Source: Bacteroidota bacterium
GTDB taxonomy: Bacteria > Bacteroidota > Ignavibacteria > Palsa-1295
Direction of reading: 5' to 3'
Length of the DNA: 63,391 bases
Assembly: GCA_021324685.1 (NCBI GenBank)
Contig: JAJPIQ010000054.1
Location: 1-63,391 of the forward strand
A program made the position numbers and the translations under genes. Within the stretch, counting starts at the first letter, position 1, and each line of letters begins with the position of its first letter. Of the stretch, positions 42,640 through 51,325 are shown one piece after another. The notes beneath the pieces were generated by a model, which did no database searches, was not told the origin of the DNA, and was given only the letters and a program-made list of their open reading frames with translations.

Positions 42640-44526
42640 CTAGGCTCCTTTGGGCATTTCGAGCGGTCGATCGCGGTGTGTCAGTATCCAATCTCCGTTT
42701 TCGGCCAGAGCTTCCCTGCCGAGTTCAGCCACAAAATTCTGCGCCTCTTTCAATTTCCCTTTTTCAATCAGTTTTTCGAGGTGCATTTTTGCCCGATGAT
42801 AAAATCCACTCATGCGGTCATATTGCTTGGTGTGCTCCGCGAGAGCGTTCTTTTGTAAATACGAATGGATCAGTGCCGCACTGACGGGCAGCATCGCAAT
42901 GCAAAGGACGAGATAAAGATTTTGCTGTGGTAAAAAAAGTTGAATTCCCGCCAAAAGCAATGTGGTCCCAAAAAGGAATGTGATAAAGCGTTCGTTGCGA
43001 TGAAGTTGCTCTTCGTCCCGGTGTGCGGCACGGCCGAAATAGGTCGCCTGGTCATCGACCCAATATTTTTGCACCAGTTTCAACCGTCCTAAAATTCCTT
43101 CCTCGGTGGTCCATATCTCGTTCGTTTCCGGCTCCGGACAAGTTTCGGTCATGCAGCTCCGGACCGCATGTCGGATCCAGTCTAGCTCGCTTTTTTGCTT
43201 GCGCATGTAATAATCGGCGGCGGAATCGGAAAGTCCGGCCAGTTTCCAGAAAAACTGGACTCTCAAGCCTTCGGCAAGTGCTCGATAATCGAGATATTTC
43301 GTCTGGTACCCTCGCCGGTTCGCCCACGCATACGAAGCCCCAGCGAGCAAAAACATGCTGAGATATAACGCGATCATGACCGGCTGCACGATCGGTCCGG
43401 AATACAACTCATAAAACAACGCCGCGAAAAAGACAAACCAGAGTAATACTTTTGCGGTCGCGAAAGTACGCTTTTGAAACCGTTGCGAAAGCACGTCCGC
43501 AATCGCATAAAAGTCGAGCGCTTCCTTCAGCGAAGCTGGCATTGACGAATGAACTGCTTTCGGAAATACATATTCCCTGCTTTTTTCGAAGTGCCCGCTC
43601 AGCTCAGCCGCATATTTTACGGCGTCCTCGTTAAAGCCTTCCATGCGCTTATAAATATCGCGATACGCCTGCTCGGCTTCGGGCATCGATTCGAAACCCT
43701 CGGGATACATTCGAATAATTTCGAACGGATTATCAGGCCGTTCCGCCGATTCACGGGGCGTTACGATCTGAAAGACCGGCCCGCTGTCCGGAGCGTCGAG
43801 CTCGCTGTGCGGCGGGGCATATGGCTCGGGGACTCCTTCCAGTTTATACCGCACAATTTGCGATGTTCCTCCGATTTTATCGAGCGGAATGCCGTCCCAC
43901 ATTGCAATCAGAATGGAGCAATGGGAGGCGATGTATGCGCCGGCTCGAGCGTACTGCCGCTCACGAGGTGTCGCGTGTTCTAAAATATCGTCAAATGTAT
44001 TTTCAAGCTCCGGCTGCTCGAGCGGGACCTCGAACCAGTGCTCCGATTTTCCGAGCAACTCCCGGAATTCGACGGTCGAAGCCTCATCGAAATCCATTTC
44101 ATAGAGCTCGCGGGGCATCGGAAGAACGCTGATCAGTCGCATTCCAGCGTCCAGAGCGGCCCAGGCGCAGAGACGATCGGCACCGTCCGCGAGGGCAGAA
44201 AGAAGAATAAAAGAGGTCGAAGGATAGAGCTTTTTCAAGGCTTCGAACTCCTCGCGAAGCACGCGCTCCAAATGCGGCACATCGTCCGGGACCAGGTCCC
44301 GATGCCCGGCAATGCCCAGAATGATGGGAAGCGGACCGACGTGGCGCTGCTTTTTGCCCGTGTGCGCAGCGCCGAGTTCCCGTTCGATAAACTCCTCGAC
44401 TACGCTTTCGCTCGTCGATGCTATAATTCGATTGCCTGCAACGGACGCCGATATGGTCTCTGTTCTTTCCAAAAGAATTGCTTTTTGTTTGCGCGCTTGC
44501 TGAAGTTCATGACCCATAATGATCAA
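42640..44526 (-). CDS. SLOG-like domain fused to four-helix SLATT-like membrane region
   Basis: The 628-residue product has an N-terminal nucleotide-binding SLOG-like Rossmann domain (about 66-225): ILGIAGHRDL, LSALADGADRLCAWAAL, SILIAMWDG and GGTSQIV. A mixed linker follows (about 230-350). Two membrane pairs are at about 358-402 and 513-556, separated by cytosolic helices; the end reads EALAENGDWILTHRDRPLE. Burroughs and colleagues (2015) proposed that SLOG and SLATT domains sense nucleotide signals and form pores in conflict systems. No nucleotidyltransferase or partner lies beside it. It converges with the YciF-like gene. Start: M1 or M4 (44517). The fold calls are by eye and the defence role is inferred. 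Confidence 0.65.
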   Translation of the reverse strand: MIIMGHELQQARKQKAILLERTETISASVAGNRIIASTSESVVEEFIERELGAAHTGKKQRHVGPLPIILGIAGHRDLVPDDVPHLERVLREEFEALKKLYPSTSFILLSALADGADRLCAWAALDAGMRLISVLPMPRELYEMDFDEASTVEFRELLGKSEHWFEVPLEQPELENTFDDILEHATPRERQYARAGAYIASHCSILIAMWDGIPLDKIGGTSQIVRYKLEGVPEPYAPPHSELDAPDSGPVFQIVTPRESAERPDNPFEIIRMYPEGFESMPEAEQAYRDIYKRMEGFNEDAVKYAAELSGHFEKSREYVFPKAVHSSMPASLKEALDFYAIADVLSQRFQKRTFATAKVLLWFVFFAALFYELYSGPIVQPVMIALYLSMFLLAGASYAWANRRGYQTKYLDYRALAEGLRVQFFWKLAGLSDSAADYYMRKQKSELDWIRHAVRSCMTETCPEPETNEIWTTEEGILGRLKLVQKYWVDDQATYFGRAAHRDEEQLHRNERFITFLFGTTLLLAGIQLFLPQQNLYLVLCIAMLPVSAALIHSYLQKNALAEHTKQYDRMSGFYHRAKMHLEKLIEKGKLKEAQNFVAELGREALAENGDWILTHRDRPLEMPKGA

Positions 44527-44829
44527 GCCGTTTCCAGCACTTCTTCACAGCCTGTTTATGAACGACCCGATAAGAGCTTTTTTAAAGTGATGTGGCGGAA
44601 TGGAATTGCAAAGAGCATTTTAAAAACACTTCAAAAAATTCTGAAACGTAATGATTCCCCAGCCCATTTTGCTTGAATAAAGTTACTTTTGCCAGCCCAC
44701 CAGGCCATCAACCCTTGCAAAAATAATGAATTCAGAAGAGGGATGGACATAACTCAATACTTTTTCCCTGCGTATCGATCGAACTCTTTCCAAACGCAGA
44801 ATCGATGAAATTTATAGTTTCCAAAAAAA
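44527..44829. other. intergenic 303 bp upstream of the SLOG gene
   Basis: No gene is visible on either strand. The stretch looks AT-rich and presumably carries the SLOG gene promoter on the minus strand, but no TAnnTTTG element with a -33 partner was found. Its right edge carries the tandem duplication at 44819-44858. Confidence 0.5.
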
Positions 44830-44858
44830 TTATCGCTTTCCCAAAAAGTTTATCGCTT
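44819..44858 (-). repeat. 20-bp tandem duplication across a stop codon
   Basis: Units 44819-44838 and 44839-44858 differ at three positions. On the minus strand each contains AAGCGATAA; the first in transcription order lies in the coding sequence, and the second supplies the real TAA of the flavoprotein gene. Confidence 0.75.
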
Positions 44859-46101
44859 CCTCACCAGCGACCCAGCCGGTCGAATACGCGGCCTGGAGAT
44901 TGTACCCGCCGATCTCTCCCGCAACGTCCAGCATTTCGCCGGCAAAGAACAGTCCCGGATGAATACGAGACATCATCGTCTTAGGATCGACCTCCGAAAG
45001 TTCCACTCCGCCGGAGGTTACCTCGCCGCGCTCGATCGGGACCTCTGCCACCGGACCGAATGAGAACCGGGCAAGGGTCGTCGCTAATCGAATTCGTTCT
45101 TCGCGCCGAAGGGCATTCCATCGGCGGTCGCCGGGGACCTCGGCCTGGGCGATCACGATAGGAACGAACCGGTTGGGCAGAACTTCCTCGAGCCATGTTG
45201 AAACTTGTTGCTGAGGCCGCGTTCGCGCTTCCGCTACAAGGCGCTCGCCAAGAATATCTTCGGGTTGCCCTAACAGGTTTACTTCCACAGAAATCGAACC
45301 TGTTTCCATCTGGATCGCCGCACGATTACTGATCCCGAGCACGGCCGGCCCCGAGAGTCCGCGATGGGTGATGAGCATATCGCCGTGTTCCGATGCTACA
45401 GCTTTGCCCTCTTTTATAATAAAGATCTCGGCATTCCTGAGCGCAATTCCTACCAGCGACTCGTGCGGGGTTTGACGCAAGTAGATCGGCGCGAGTGCCG
45501 CGCGAACGGGAACGATCGTGTGGCCGAGCGCCTGTGCATAGCGAATGCCATCTCCCGTCGTGCCGGTCTTCGAATAGCTCATGCCACCGGTGGCGAGGAT
45601 AAGAGCACGAGCGAGCAACTGTTTTCCTCGCACGGTAAGCTTCCAGCCGTCCGGAGTCCGTTCTATTGCTTCGACCGGGGATGCGGTGTGAAGCATCACG
45701 GACTCCGCTTCGAGTTCCTGTTCGAAGGCGGTGAGGACATCGCCGGCTCTCGCGGAGTCTGGAAAGACACGCCCATTCTCGCGAGCATGGACCGTCACAT
45801 TACGGCGCGCCAGGAGCGCGATCACGTCCTCATTAGTATAGCGGTATAGTGCCGAACGCAAAAAATGCTGTTCTTTCTTCGGTCGGAACCCTTCCTTCAG
45901 CAATTCCGCGACAGGGCCCGCATGCGTAATATTGCATTTGCCTCCGCCGGAGATCAGGATCTTGATTCCGATCCGAGGATTTCGTTCGAAAAGATGAACC
46001 TCGATGGGCGCCGCTCCGAGTTCTGCGATCTTTCGGCGGGCCGCAAGCGCGGCAAAAATCCCTCCCGCACCGCCGCCCACAATGCAAATCGAATCGCTCA
46101 T
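44830..46101 (-). CDS. BaiN/RdsA-family NAD(P)/FAD-dependent oxidoreductase
   Basis: The 423-residue product begins with the FAD dinucleotide motif ICIVGGGAGGIFAALAA and has the HI0933 family phrase KILISGGGKCNITH (about 47-60), plus ALILATGGMSYSKTG and, near the end, EVTSGGVELSEVDPKTMMSR with FFAGEMLDVAGEIGGYNLQA. The family contains flavoproteins of unclear substrate, including bile-acid BaiN in gut bacteria. It is cytoplasmic, of normal length, and apparently monocistronic. Confidence 0.9.
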   Translation of the reverse strand: MSDSICIVGGGAGGIFAALAARRKIAELGAAPIEVHLFERNPRIGIKILISGGGKCNITHAGPVAELLKEGFRPKKEQHFLRSALYRYTNEDVIALLARRNVTVHARENGRVFPDSARAGDVLTAFEQELEAESVMLHTASPVEAIERTPDGWKLTVRGKQLLARALILATGGMSYSKTGTTGDGIRYAQALGHTIVPVRAALAPIYLRQTPHESLVGIALRNAEIFIIKEGKAVASEHGDMLITHRGLSGPAVLGISNRAAIQMETGSISVEVNLLGQPEDILGERLVAEARTRPQQQVSTWLEEVLPNRFVPIVIAQAEVPGDRRWNALRREERIRLATTLARFSFGPVAEVPIERGEVTSGGVELSEVDPKTMMSRIHPGLFFAGEMLDVAGEIGGYNLQAAYSTGWVAGEEAINFLGKR

Positions 46102-46226
46102 GGCGCGTCAGAAGCCGAGCCGGCCTCAAACAGTTCGAGCCTTCGTGCATTGCATCGAATCATTGCGCACATTTTCATAATACGCGATCGATATACCATA
46201 TTAAAAGAGACGATTTTTTTATTGCT

Positions 46227-46234
46227 TATATTTG
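46227..46234 (+). promoter_or_regulatory. -7 element TATATTTG upstream of a lipoprotein gene
   Basis: TATATTTG matches TAnnTTTG exactly, 32 bases before the ATG at 46267. No clean -33 TTG was found at the right spacing, so support is partial. Confidence 0.45.
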
Positions 46235-46266
46235 CAGTGTGTATTCAAGGAACTTGTGTTGACAAA

Positions 46267-46776
46267 ATGAAATACGTTCTCCTTTTTTCGATCGGGTCTT
46301 TAACCATCTTCAGTACGTTTTTGGCGGGTTGTATGTCAGCCGTTGCTACTTCCGAGGGCAATTGCGGGGTGAACCAGGAAGTGAAGGCTTCCAAAACGCT
46401 GACGATTAATAACGACGAAATTTTGTTACAGACCGGCGCGGTCGCGAGTGGCACATCGTCGTGTCCGGCAAGTTTTCACCTGTTCTGGAACTGGGCAAAT
46501 TCGAACCGGGCCTTTCAGGATAGTACGATGCCACCGCTTGTGGACCTTCCACATTCGTTTCATGTCAATTCGGATAACTTAAGTTACCCCGGCGACACTC
46601 CCGCACCCACCCGCACGAAGAATGGATATTATTCCTGGTCTATCGAATTCGAAGATCATAACAATAGCGATACTGCCGCATCGAATTTTTATATCAAAAC
46701 CTATTTGGGATCGAACGCTGCCGCCGATTCTGTCTCTGTGTCCGCGCGTGTGGACTACTATAATTTTAATAAATAG
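46267..46776 (+). CDS. small lipoprotein of unknown function
   Basis: From ATG 46267 the product has 169 residues with a good lipoprotein leader ending FLAGC (Cys at 22). The mature part is beta-rich with several aromatic residues (ASFHLFWNWANSNRAFQD, GYYSWSIEFEDHNNSDTAAS) and ends DYYNFNK. The longer frame to 45865 overlaps the opposite flavoprotein and was not used. No family is recognised. Confidence 0.65.
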   Translation: MKYVLLFSIGSLTIFSTFLAGCMSAVATSEGNCGVNQEVKASKTLTINNDEILLQTGAVASGTSSCPASFHLFWNWANSNRAFQDSTMPPLVDLPHSFHVNSDNLSYPGDTPAPTRTKNGYYSWSIEFEDHNNSDTAASNFYIKTYLGSNAAADSVSVSARVDYYNFNK

Positions 46777-46815
46777 AACATCATAGCTATTTCCGAGTCT
46801 GTTTCCCGAATTTGC

Positions 46816-47313
46816 TTACAATGCCTTGCATAAGATCACACTCCGATGCCGGACGTCCGGCCATTGCTGAAATTGGGCAAACGTAAAACCGCGCTTTTCG
46901 TAGTATGCAATAAGGTCGCGCGCGTGTTCGGCAGTATCTAATGCAAGCATGGAGGCCCCGCCCTGTTTTGCGCGTTGTTCCACCAATTCGATCAATTTCG
47001 TCCCGATACCGGTGCGCTGCCGGTCGGGCCGCACGGCAAACTGCCCGAACCACCACGCCGTTCGGTATTGTGCGCATCGATGATCGGGAACCGCTTTGTA
47101 GAGCGAGATCGTAGCGATCATCCGATCGCCTTCCAGCCCGAGATAGGTGAGATACGCGCGGCGGATTCGTTCCTGCGTATGGGCTTCGGTCTGCGTGGCC
47201 GCAAAAAAGTGGACGCCGCGCTCGATCATGGGCGAGTACGCGGCATGCAAAAGGTCCGTCAACTCTGGAATCGAATCCTCCGAAAGAAGTTCCCTGATCA
47301 GAATATCGCTCAT
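46816..47313 (-). CDS. GNAT family N-acetyltransferase
   Basis: From ATG 47313 the product has 165 residues with the GNAT acetyl-CoA motif QFAVRPDRQRTGIGTKLIEL (V-x-x-x-x-R-x-x-G-I-G) and the C-terminal ARDLIAYYEKRGFTFAQF. The start was chosen from SDILIRELLSEDSIPEL, the normal N-terminus of the fold; the longer frame has no domain signal. The substrate is unknown. It lies 43 bases downstream of the DUF4139 gene on the same strand. Confidence 0.85.
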   Translation of the reverse strand: MSDILIRELLSEDSIPELTDLLHAAYSPMIERGVHFFAATQTEAHTQERIRRAYLTYLGLEGDRMIATISLYKAVPDHRCAQYRTAWWFGQFAVRPDRQRTGIGTKLIELVEQRAKQGGASMLALDTAEHARDLIAYYEKRGFTFAQFQQWPDVRHRSVILCKAL

Positions 47314-47356
47314 GGCCGGGAAAGAACAGATCGCAGGAGCATTCGTGCAAAAACGA

Positions 47357-48775
47357 TTACCACCGATGCTGGACGGTATAGGTGACGGTCTGCTCGCTTC
47401 GAGCTTTGACGGGAACATGAAAGACGATCTGGGAAGCGTTCTTCGTATCGTAGCCCATTGAATGCTGCGTGATCTCCCACCCGGAACCCAAATCTTCAAT
47501 GGCATCGATCGTCACGTCTTCGTCCTTGTGGTTTTTCAGTGTAATGCGAACGGTCTCCTCGCTGGCGCGGTCCCCCAGGCTCCGGGAGGACACGACTTCC
47601 CGGTCTCCGACAAGATCGAATGCATTGCCGACGTGGAGCGTGATCTTTTCGTCGCGCGGAGTGTGTTCGATCCGGTCCTCTCCGACGAATTCCAGCGCGC
47701 CGTCCTTATCGCGCTTCATAACTCGGACCACTCCCATGGGCAGCGGGATCCCCAGATGGTTCGCCTCCGAATTTTCGAAGCCAATCGTCACCGCAACCTC
47801 CTTGCCGCCTCCGCCTTCGTAGGTATAATGTTTTTCAGCGCCGACGCCATTGGCGGTCAGGAGCGAAATCTGTTTTACTTCGTCGTTATTCAGGTTCGTC
47901 TGCCGGCCCAAATCGTAGACGTGATATTCGAACATCCCGTGTTCCTCGAACTGCGGCTTTGCGACTTCCGCCCGGAGCGTACCACCCCCAAAGAACTGCG
48001 GCTGCACTTCGGTCACACGGTGGAGGGCGCCGGCAATGAGTTTCAGGTTTGCGTCCGGGAACGAAGCGCCGCTATTGTTTTCAATACTCACCCATCCGGA
48101 GAGTTCGAGCGTTTTTTCATCGTTCGAAAGCGCAGCGATATATTCAGCATGCCAGGTCATGCCGCCCGTCTGGTAGAGGATTTCAAGCGGTTCGTCATTC
48201 AAGTTCCGCGAAGCATCGAACTGCCAGACGAGGGTCGGTTTCGTGATAAGCCCGCCCGAGAGTTCGGGAACGCTCATGGTGTAACGCGAAAGGTTGGGCA
48301 GCATTACAATGCCCGTCGGCGTCGAGAGCGTAAGTTTATTCCCTTCGACCGCCAGCAGCGTACCCTCGATCTTCGTTCCCTTGTCGTCGATGACCGCGAT
48401 CGTCTTATCGATATATTTCGAGAGTAGCTTTTCCTGACTGACAAGATCGTACTCGTAGTTTTGTTCGAGCACGTCGAGGTCCTTCGGATGGTCGAGGTCG
48501 GTGATCTTTACCGTCGTCGGGTCGATCCGGGTCGGAACGTCTTCCAGCCGCACTGTGCTCTTGCCTTCGTGCACGGTAAATCGGCGAACTTCGCGGACAA
48601 CGCCGAGATCGTTATTGTAGATCGTGATGGCGACCGATGTTCGCTCGCCATCTTTTTTATCATTCGGTGGAACGGGATCCTTTTGTTGAGCATGAACGGC
48701 TGAGCTGAAAAGCGCAGCAATAGCGATCAGGACTCCAGGAATAATAGCGGAGAGACTTAAACGACAGGTCTTCAT
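47357..48775 (-). CDS. exported DUF4139-domain protein
   Basis: The 472-residue product has a signal peptide (LSAIIPGVLIAIAALFSSAV). The DUF4139 body starts with AITIYNNDLGVVREVRRFTV and has TWHAEYIAALSNDEKTLELS followed by GWVSIENNSGASFPDA. DUF4139 proteins are periplasmic or surface, sometimes called mucoidy-inhibitor-like, and lack a known activity. The last 100 residues (DVTIDAIEDLGSGWEITQHS) form a second Ig-like module. It is followed by a GNAT gene. Confidence 0.82.
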   Translation of the reverse strand: MKTCRLSLSAIIPGVLIAIAALFSSAVHAQQKDPVPPNDKKDGERTSVAITIYNNDLGVVREVRRFTVHEGKSTVRLEDVPTRIDPTTVKITDLDHPKDLDVLEQNYEYDLVSQEKLLSKYIDKTIAVIDDKGTKIEGTLLAVEGNKLTLSTPTGIVMLPNLSRYTMSVPELSGGLITKPTLVWQFDASRNLNDEPLEILYQTGGMTWHAEYIAALSNDEKTLELSGWVSIENNSGASFPDANLKLIAGALHRVTEVQPQFFGGGTLRAEVAKPQFEEHGMFEYHVYDLGRQTNLNNDEVKQISLLTANGVGAEKHYTYEGGGGKEVAVTIGFENSEANHLGIPLPMGVVRVMKRDKDGALEFVGEDRIEHTPRDEKITLHVGNAFDLVGDREVVSSRSLGDRASEETVRITLKNHKDEDVTIDAIEDLGSGWEITQHSMGYDTKNASQIVFHVPVKARSEQTVTYTVQHRW

Positions 48776-48951
48776 AAAGATGAGTGAGCAGTATAAAGCT
48801 GAGTAAGCGATGTTTTTCTTTCGGGACGGATGAGCGCCTCAAATGTTTCTTTGCTCCTCTGCCCGCACCGAAAAGTCGGATTCAACCGAAAGGCCGATTC
48901 ATCCGAAGGCCTATTCATAATGGTATGCTTCTTGTGACAACCGTATTCATT

Positions 48952-49101
48952 ATGCTTTGGACAATCATTGCGATTCTTTTAGTACTTTGGGTGCTCGGTA
49001 TTGCGACACACATTGCCGGCGGGTTGATTCATCTGCTGCTCGTGCTTGCCGTGATCCTGGTGCTCGTTCGACTCATCACAGGCCGCCGGCCGATCGTATA
49101 A
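48952..49101 (+). CDS. small lmo0937-family membrane protein, copy 1
   Basis: The 49-residue product MLWTIIAILLVLWVLGIATH... has two membrane segments and the family's closing GRRPI. The start at 48952 was chosen because it aligns with the MLW start of the second copy; ATG 48925 would add nine residues. The family is found in stress-regulated loci of many bacteria, function unknown. Confidence 0.8.
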   Translation: MLWTIIAILLVLWVLGIATHIAGGLIHLLLVLAVILVLVRLITGRRPIV

Positions 49102-49113
49102 ATATGCGCATTG

Positions 49114-49157
49114 CGCTATCACATTTTGTGATAGCGTTCTGTCGTGATAGCGTTCTG
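49114..49157 (+). repeat. hairpin plus 14-bp direct repeat between paralogues
   Basis: CGCTATCAC (49114-49122) pairs with GTGATAGCG (49128-49136) around a 5-base loop. The 14-mer GTGATAGCGTTCTG then occurs twice (49128-49141 and 49144-49157). It separates the two lmo0937-type genes. Confidence 0.8.
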
Positions 49158-49190
49158 CGGTAGGCTTCTTACATCTATTACCAAAAGCGT

Positions 49191-49337
49191 ATGCTTTGGG
49201 CTATTTTAGTATTACTCATCATCGCGTGGCTGCTTGGCTACACGGTCTGGAATATCGGGGTCATCATTCATGTCCTCTTTATTCTTGCGATCATCGCGGT
49301 GCTGGTCCGTATCATCCAGGGCCGGCGGCCGATATGA
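49191..49337 (+). CDS. small lmo0937-family membrane protein, copy 2
   Basis: A 48-residue product, MLWAILVLLIIAWLLGYTVW..., has two hydrophobic helices and ends IIQGRRPI, aligning without gaps to copy 1 (same MLW start, same RRPI end). It begins 90 bases after the first copy stops. A tandem duplication with divergence is the simplest origin. Confidence 0.82.
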   Translation: MLWAILVLLIIAWLLGYTVWNIGVIIHVLFILAIIAVLVRIIQGRRPI

Positions 49338-49340
49338 CGA

Positions 49341-49394
49341 GTGTGGGCTAAAGCGCCTGCTTCCGTTGGTCGAAGCAGGCGCTTCAACCCACAC
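49341..49394. repeat. REP-like long hairpin
   Basis: A 13-base stem (AAGCGCCTGCTTC 49351-49363 with 49372-49384) is capped by an 8-base loop. An outer 7-base stem (GTGTGGG 49341-49347 with CCCACAC 49388-49394) is separated from it by a 3-base internal loop. There is no U tract. Confidence 0.7.
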
Positions 49395-49966
49395 CTCACC
49401 TCTATTCTGAAATTCCACTATGTGGCCTTACCGTCCCGGTATTTGGCCTTACTCCTGCTATTCAGCGCTTCATTATCGATACTTTTTGGCCTCCCTATCG
49501 TTGTTATATCGCTCTTTTTGACTTCATTATCACTCTGTTTTTAGGTCAAAAATTTTTCCCTGTCTTGATTTTACGTCCCTCTGTTGCTATATTTGTAGCG
49601 CCACAAGCATCAAAACGGCCACTTCCGGAACCCGGGAGCTCTATTTTCTTTGCGAATTGGCCATAAAATACGGGAAGATTCTTGCACTTTTTGGAGTTAA
49701 GTGGTGCTCCTGCGGCTTTGGCGGGGGGCCTCTCGCGCCTTCCCAGCGTTCACGTGGCCGATGGAACGACTGCTTATCCTGCTTTTGAATTGAAATCGAC
49801 GACACGTTTCTCCGGGCTCGGCTGCGCCTCGGCGGCACTTTGCCGGACCTCTGTTTCCTGCGAAATCAGGGCACAAAATATTACCCTTTCTTCGCCGTTA
49901 CCTTTTCGGACCTCGCGGTTCATCGAATCAGAGAGGCGTATCTATTTATTTTTTTAAGGTTTTGTA
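49395..49966. other. 572-bp leader region of the polysaccharide locus
   Basis: No gene is supported on either strand. The promoter candidate at 49565-49595 lies inside, leaving an apparent leader of about 370 bases before the ATG at 49967. No recognised riboswitch was identified by eye. Confidence 0.5.
49565..49595 (+). promoter_or_regulatory. Bacteroidota-type promoter TTG-N20-TATATTTG
   Basis: TTG at 49565-49567 and TATATTTG at 49588-49595 are spaced by 20 bases, matching the Bacteroidota -33/-7 consensus. The predicted start is near 49602, giving a long untranslated leader for the glycosyltransferase operon. Confidence 0.6.
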
Positions 49967-51325
49967 ATGTCACGAGGTCCAGTAAACGGTAACCCTTCGA
50001 GTCTTCACCCCACAAGCGGAAGCCATGTGGCTCCGCGGGCCGCGCGCAAGCCGCGCGTGCTCTTTCTTTCGTACCGATTCCCCTACCCCCTTATCGGTGG
50101 CGATCGCATCAAGGCGTACTACCTTATTCGGCATCTTTCGCGTGTGGCAGAGGTCGACCTGATCTCGCTGGACGAAGCCCGCACGGCAACGCCACAGACC
50201 ATTCCGGAACTCGAAGCCTTCGCAAATGTCCATTTACTTCCCTTCGATAAACGCCGCGCCGCCCTTCGCGTGGCCGGTTCGATCGTGACAGAACGCCCGA
50301 TCGAATTCGCCTATTACGACGATGCCGGAATGCAGCAGGCGGTCGATCGTGCGCTCGCCTCGAAGGACTACGACCTCATCGTCTGCTTTTTTTTAAGGAC
50401 GGCAAAGTTCGTCCGGACGCATACGGAAACGCCAAAGCTCCTGGTCGCCGAGGATGCGCGTGTCATCCTGGAAGAGCGCGCGAGCGAACGGTTTACGATT
50501 TTCAAAAGCCCGGGCGATCACGTTCAATACGCCATTCGAAAGATCGACGCCGCACGGCTGAAAGACTACGAGCCGCGCGCTATGGGCGAAGGCTTCGACA
50601 AGATTACATTCGTCTCGAAAGTGGACGAACGCCGCATCCGCGCCGCCGATCCCGACCTTCCGACCGCGATCCTTTCGAACGGCGTGGCGCTCGACGAGTT
50701 CGAGTTCTATGGCGGCGAGCGGGAAGACAAACTGATCTTCTTCGGGCATCTGGGAACGTACCACAACATTCAGATGGCGCGTCGGCTGCTCAAAAATATT
50801 TATCCAAAGATCCGGGAAGTTTCTCCGCGGACACGCCTCGTCGTCGCCGGGAAATCGCCGGGAAAACAACTTCGGCGCCTCATCGAGCGGACGCCGGGTG
50901 CGGAACTGCATGCCGATGTCAAAAATATCATTCCCTTCCTTCATAGCGCGAAAGTCCTGGTGCACGCGCAGACCGTCGGTGCCGGCATCCAGAATAAATT
51001 GCTGGAAGCAATGGCCGTCGGGACGCCGATCGTAACGACGCCCGTCGGCGCCAGCGGGATCGAAGGCATGGAAGACAACGTCCATGCCCTCATCCGCACG
51101 AGCGATCAGGAAATTATAGAAGCGACGCTTTCTCTGCTCAAGAACGATGAGAAGGCACTGCGCCTCGCACGTAATGCACGAGAACTCGTCGAACAGCAAT
51201 ATACCTGGGAGCATGTGTTCCAAACGTTCGATCGAATTATCGAAGAATGCGTGCCGGGATTCTTCGGACCTTCGCAAGAATCCAGCCGATTGCACCCCGA
51301 ACCGCTCCGTACCGTAAAGAGCTAA
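49967..51325 (+). CDS. family 4 glycosyltransferase (polysaccharide locus)
   Basis: The 452-residue GT-B enzyme has RVLFLSYRFPYPLIGGDRIK at the start of the N-terminal fold. The C-terminal half has DKLIFFGHLGTYHNIQMARR, RLVVAGKSPGKQLRRLI and LLEAMAVGTPIVTTPVGASG, the donor-binding E-x7-E region. The overall style resembles TIGR03087-type sugar transferases of exosortase/EPS loci. It ends TAATG with the next gene, so the two are coupled. Confidence 0.87.
   Translation: MSRGPVNGNPSSLHPTSGSHVAPRAARKPRVLFLSYRFPYPLIGGDRIKAYYLIRHLSRVAEVDLISLDEARTATPQTIPELEAFANVHLLPFDKRRAALRVAGSIVTERPIEFAYYDDAGMQQAVDRALASKDYDLIVCFFLRTAKFVRTHTETPKLLVAEDARVILEERASERFTIFKSPGDHVQYAIRKIDAARLKDYEPRAMGEGFDKITFVSKVDERRIRAADPDLPTAILSNGVALDEFEFYGGEREDKLIFFGHLGTYHNIQMARRLLKNIYPKIREVSPRTRLVVAGKSPGKQLRRLIERTPGAELHADVKNIIPFLHSAKVLVHAQTVGAGIQNKLLEAMAVGTPIVTTPVGASGIEGMEDNVHALIRTSDQEIIEATLSLLKNDEKALRLARNARELVEQQYTWEHVFQTFDRIIEECVPGFFGPSQESSRLHPEPLRTVKS

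Noticed and set aside
49682-49957. A 91-codon ORF upstream of the EPS glycosyltransferase
   Set aside because: The composition is not protein-like (Ser/Arg/Pro shadow), there is no ribosome site, and it lies in the leader.
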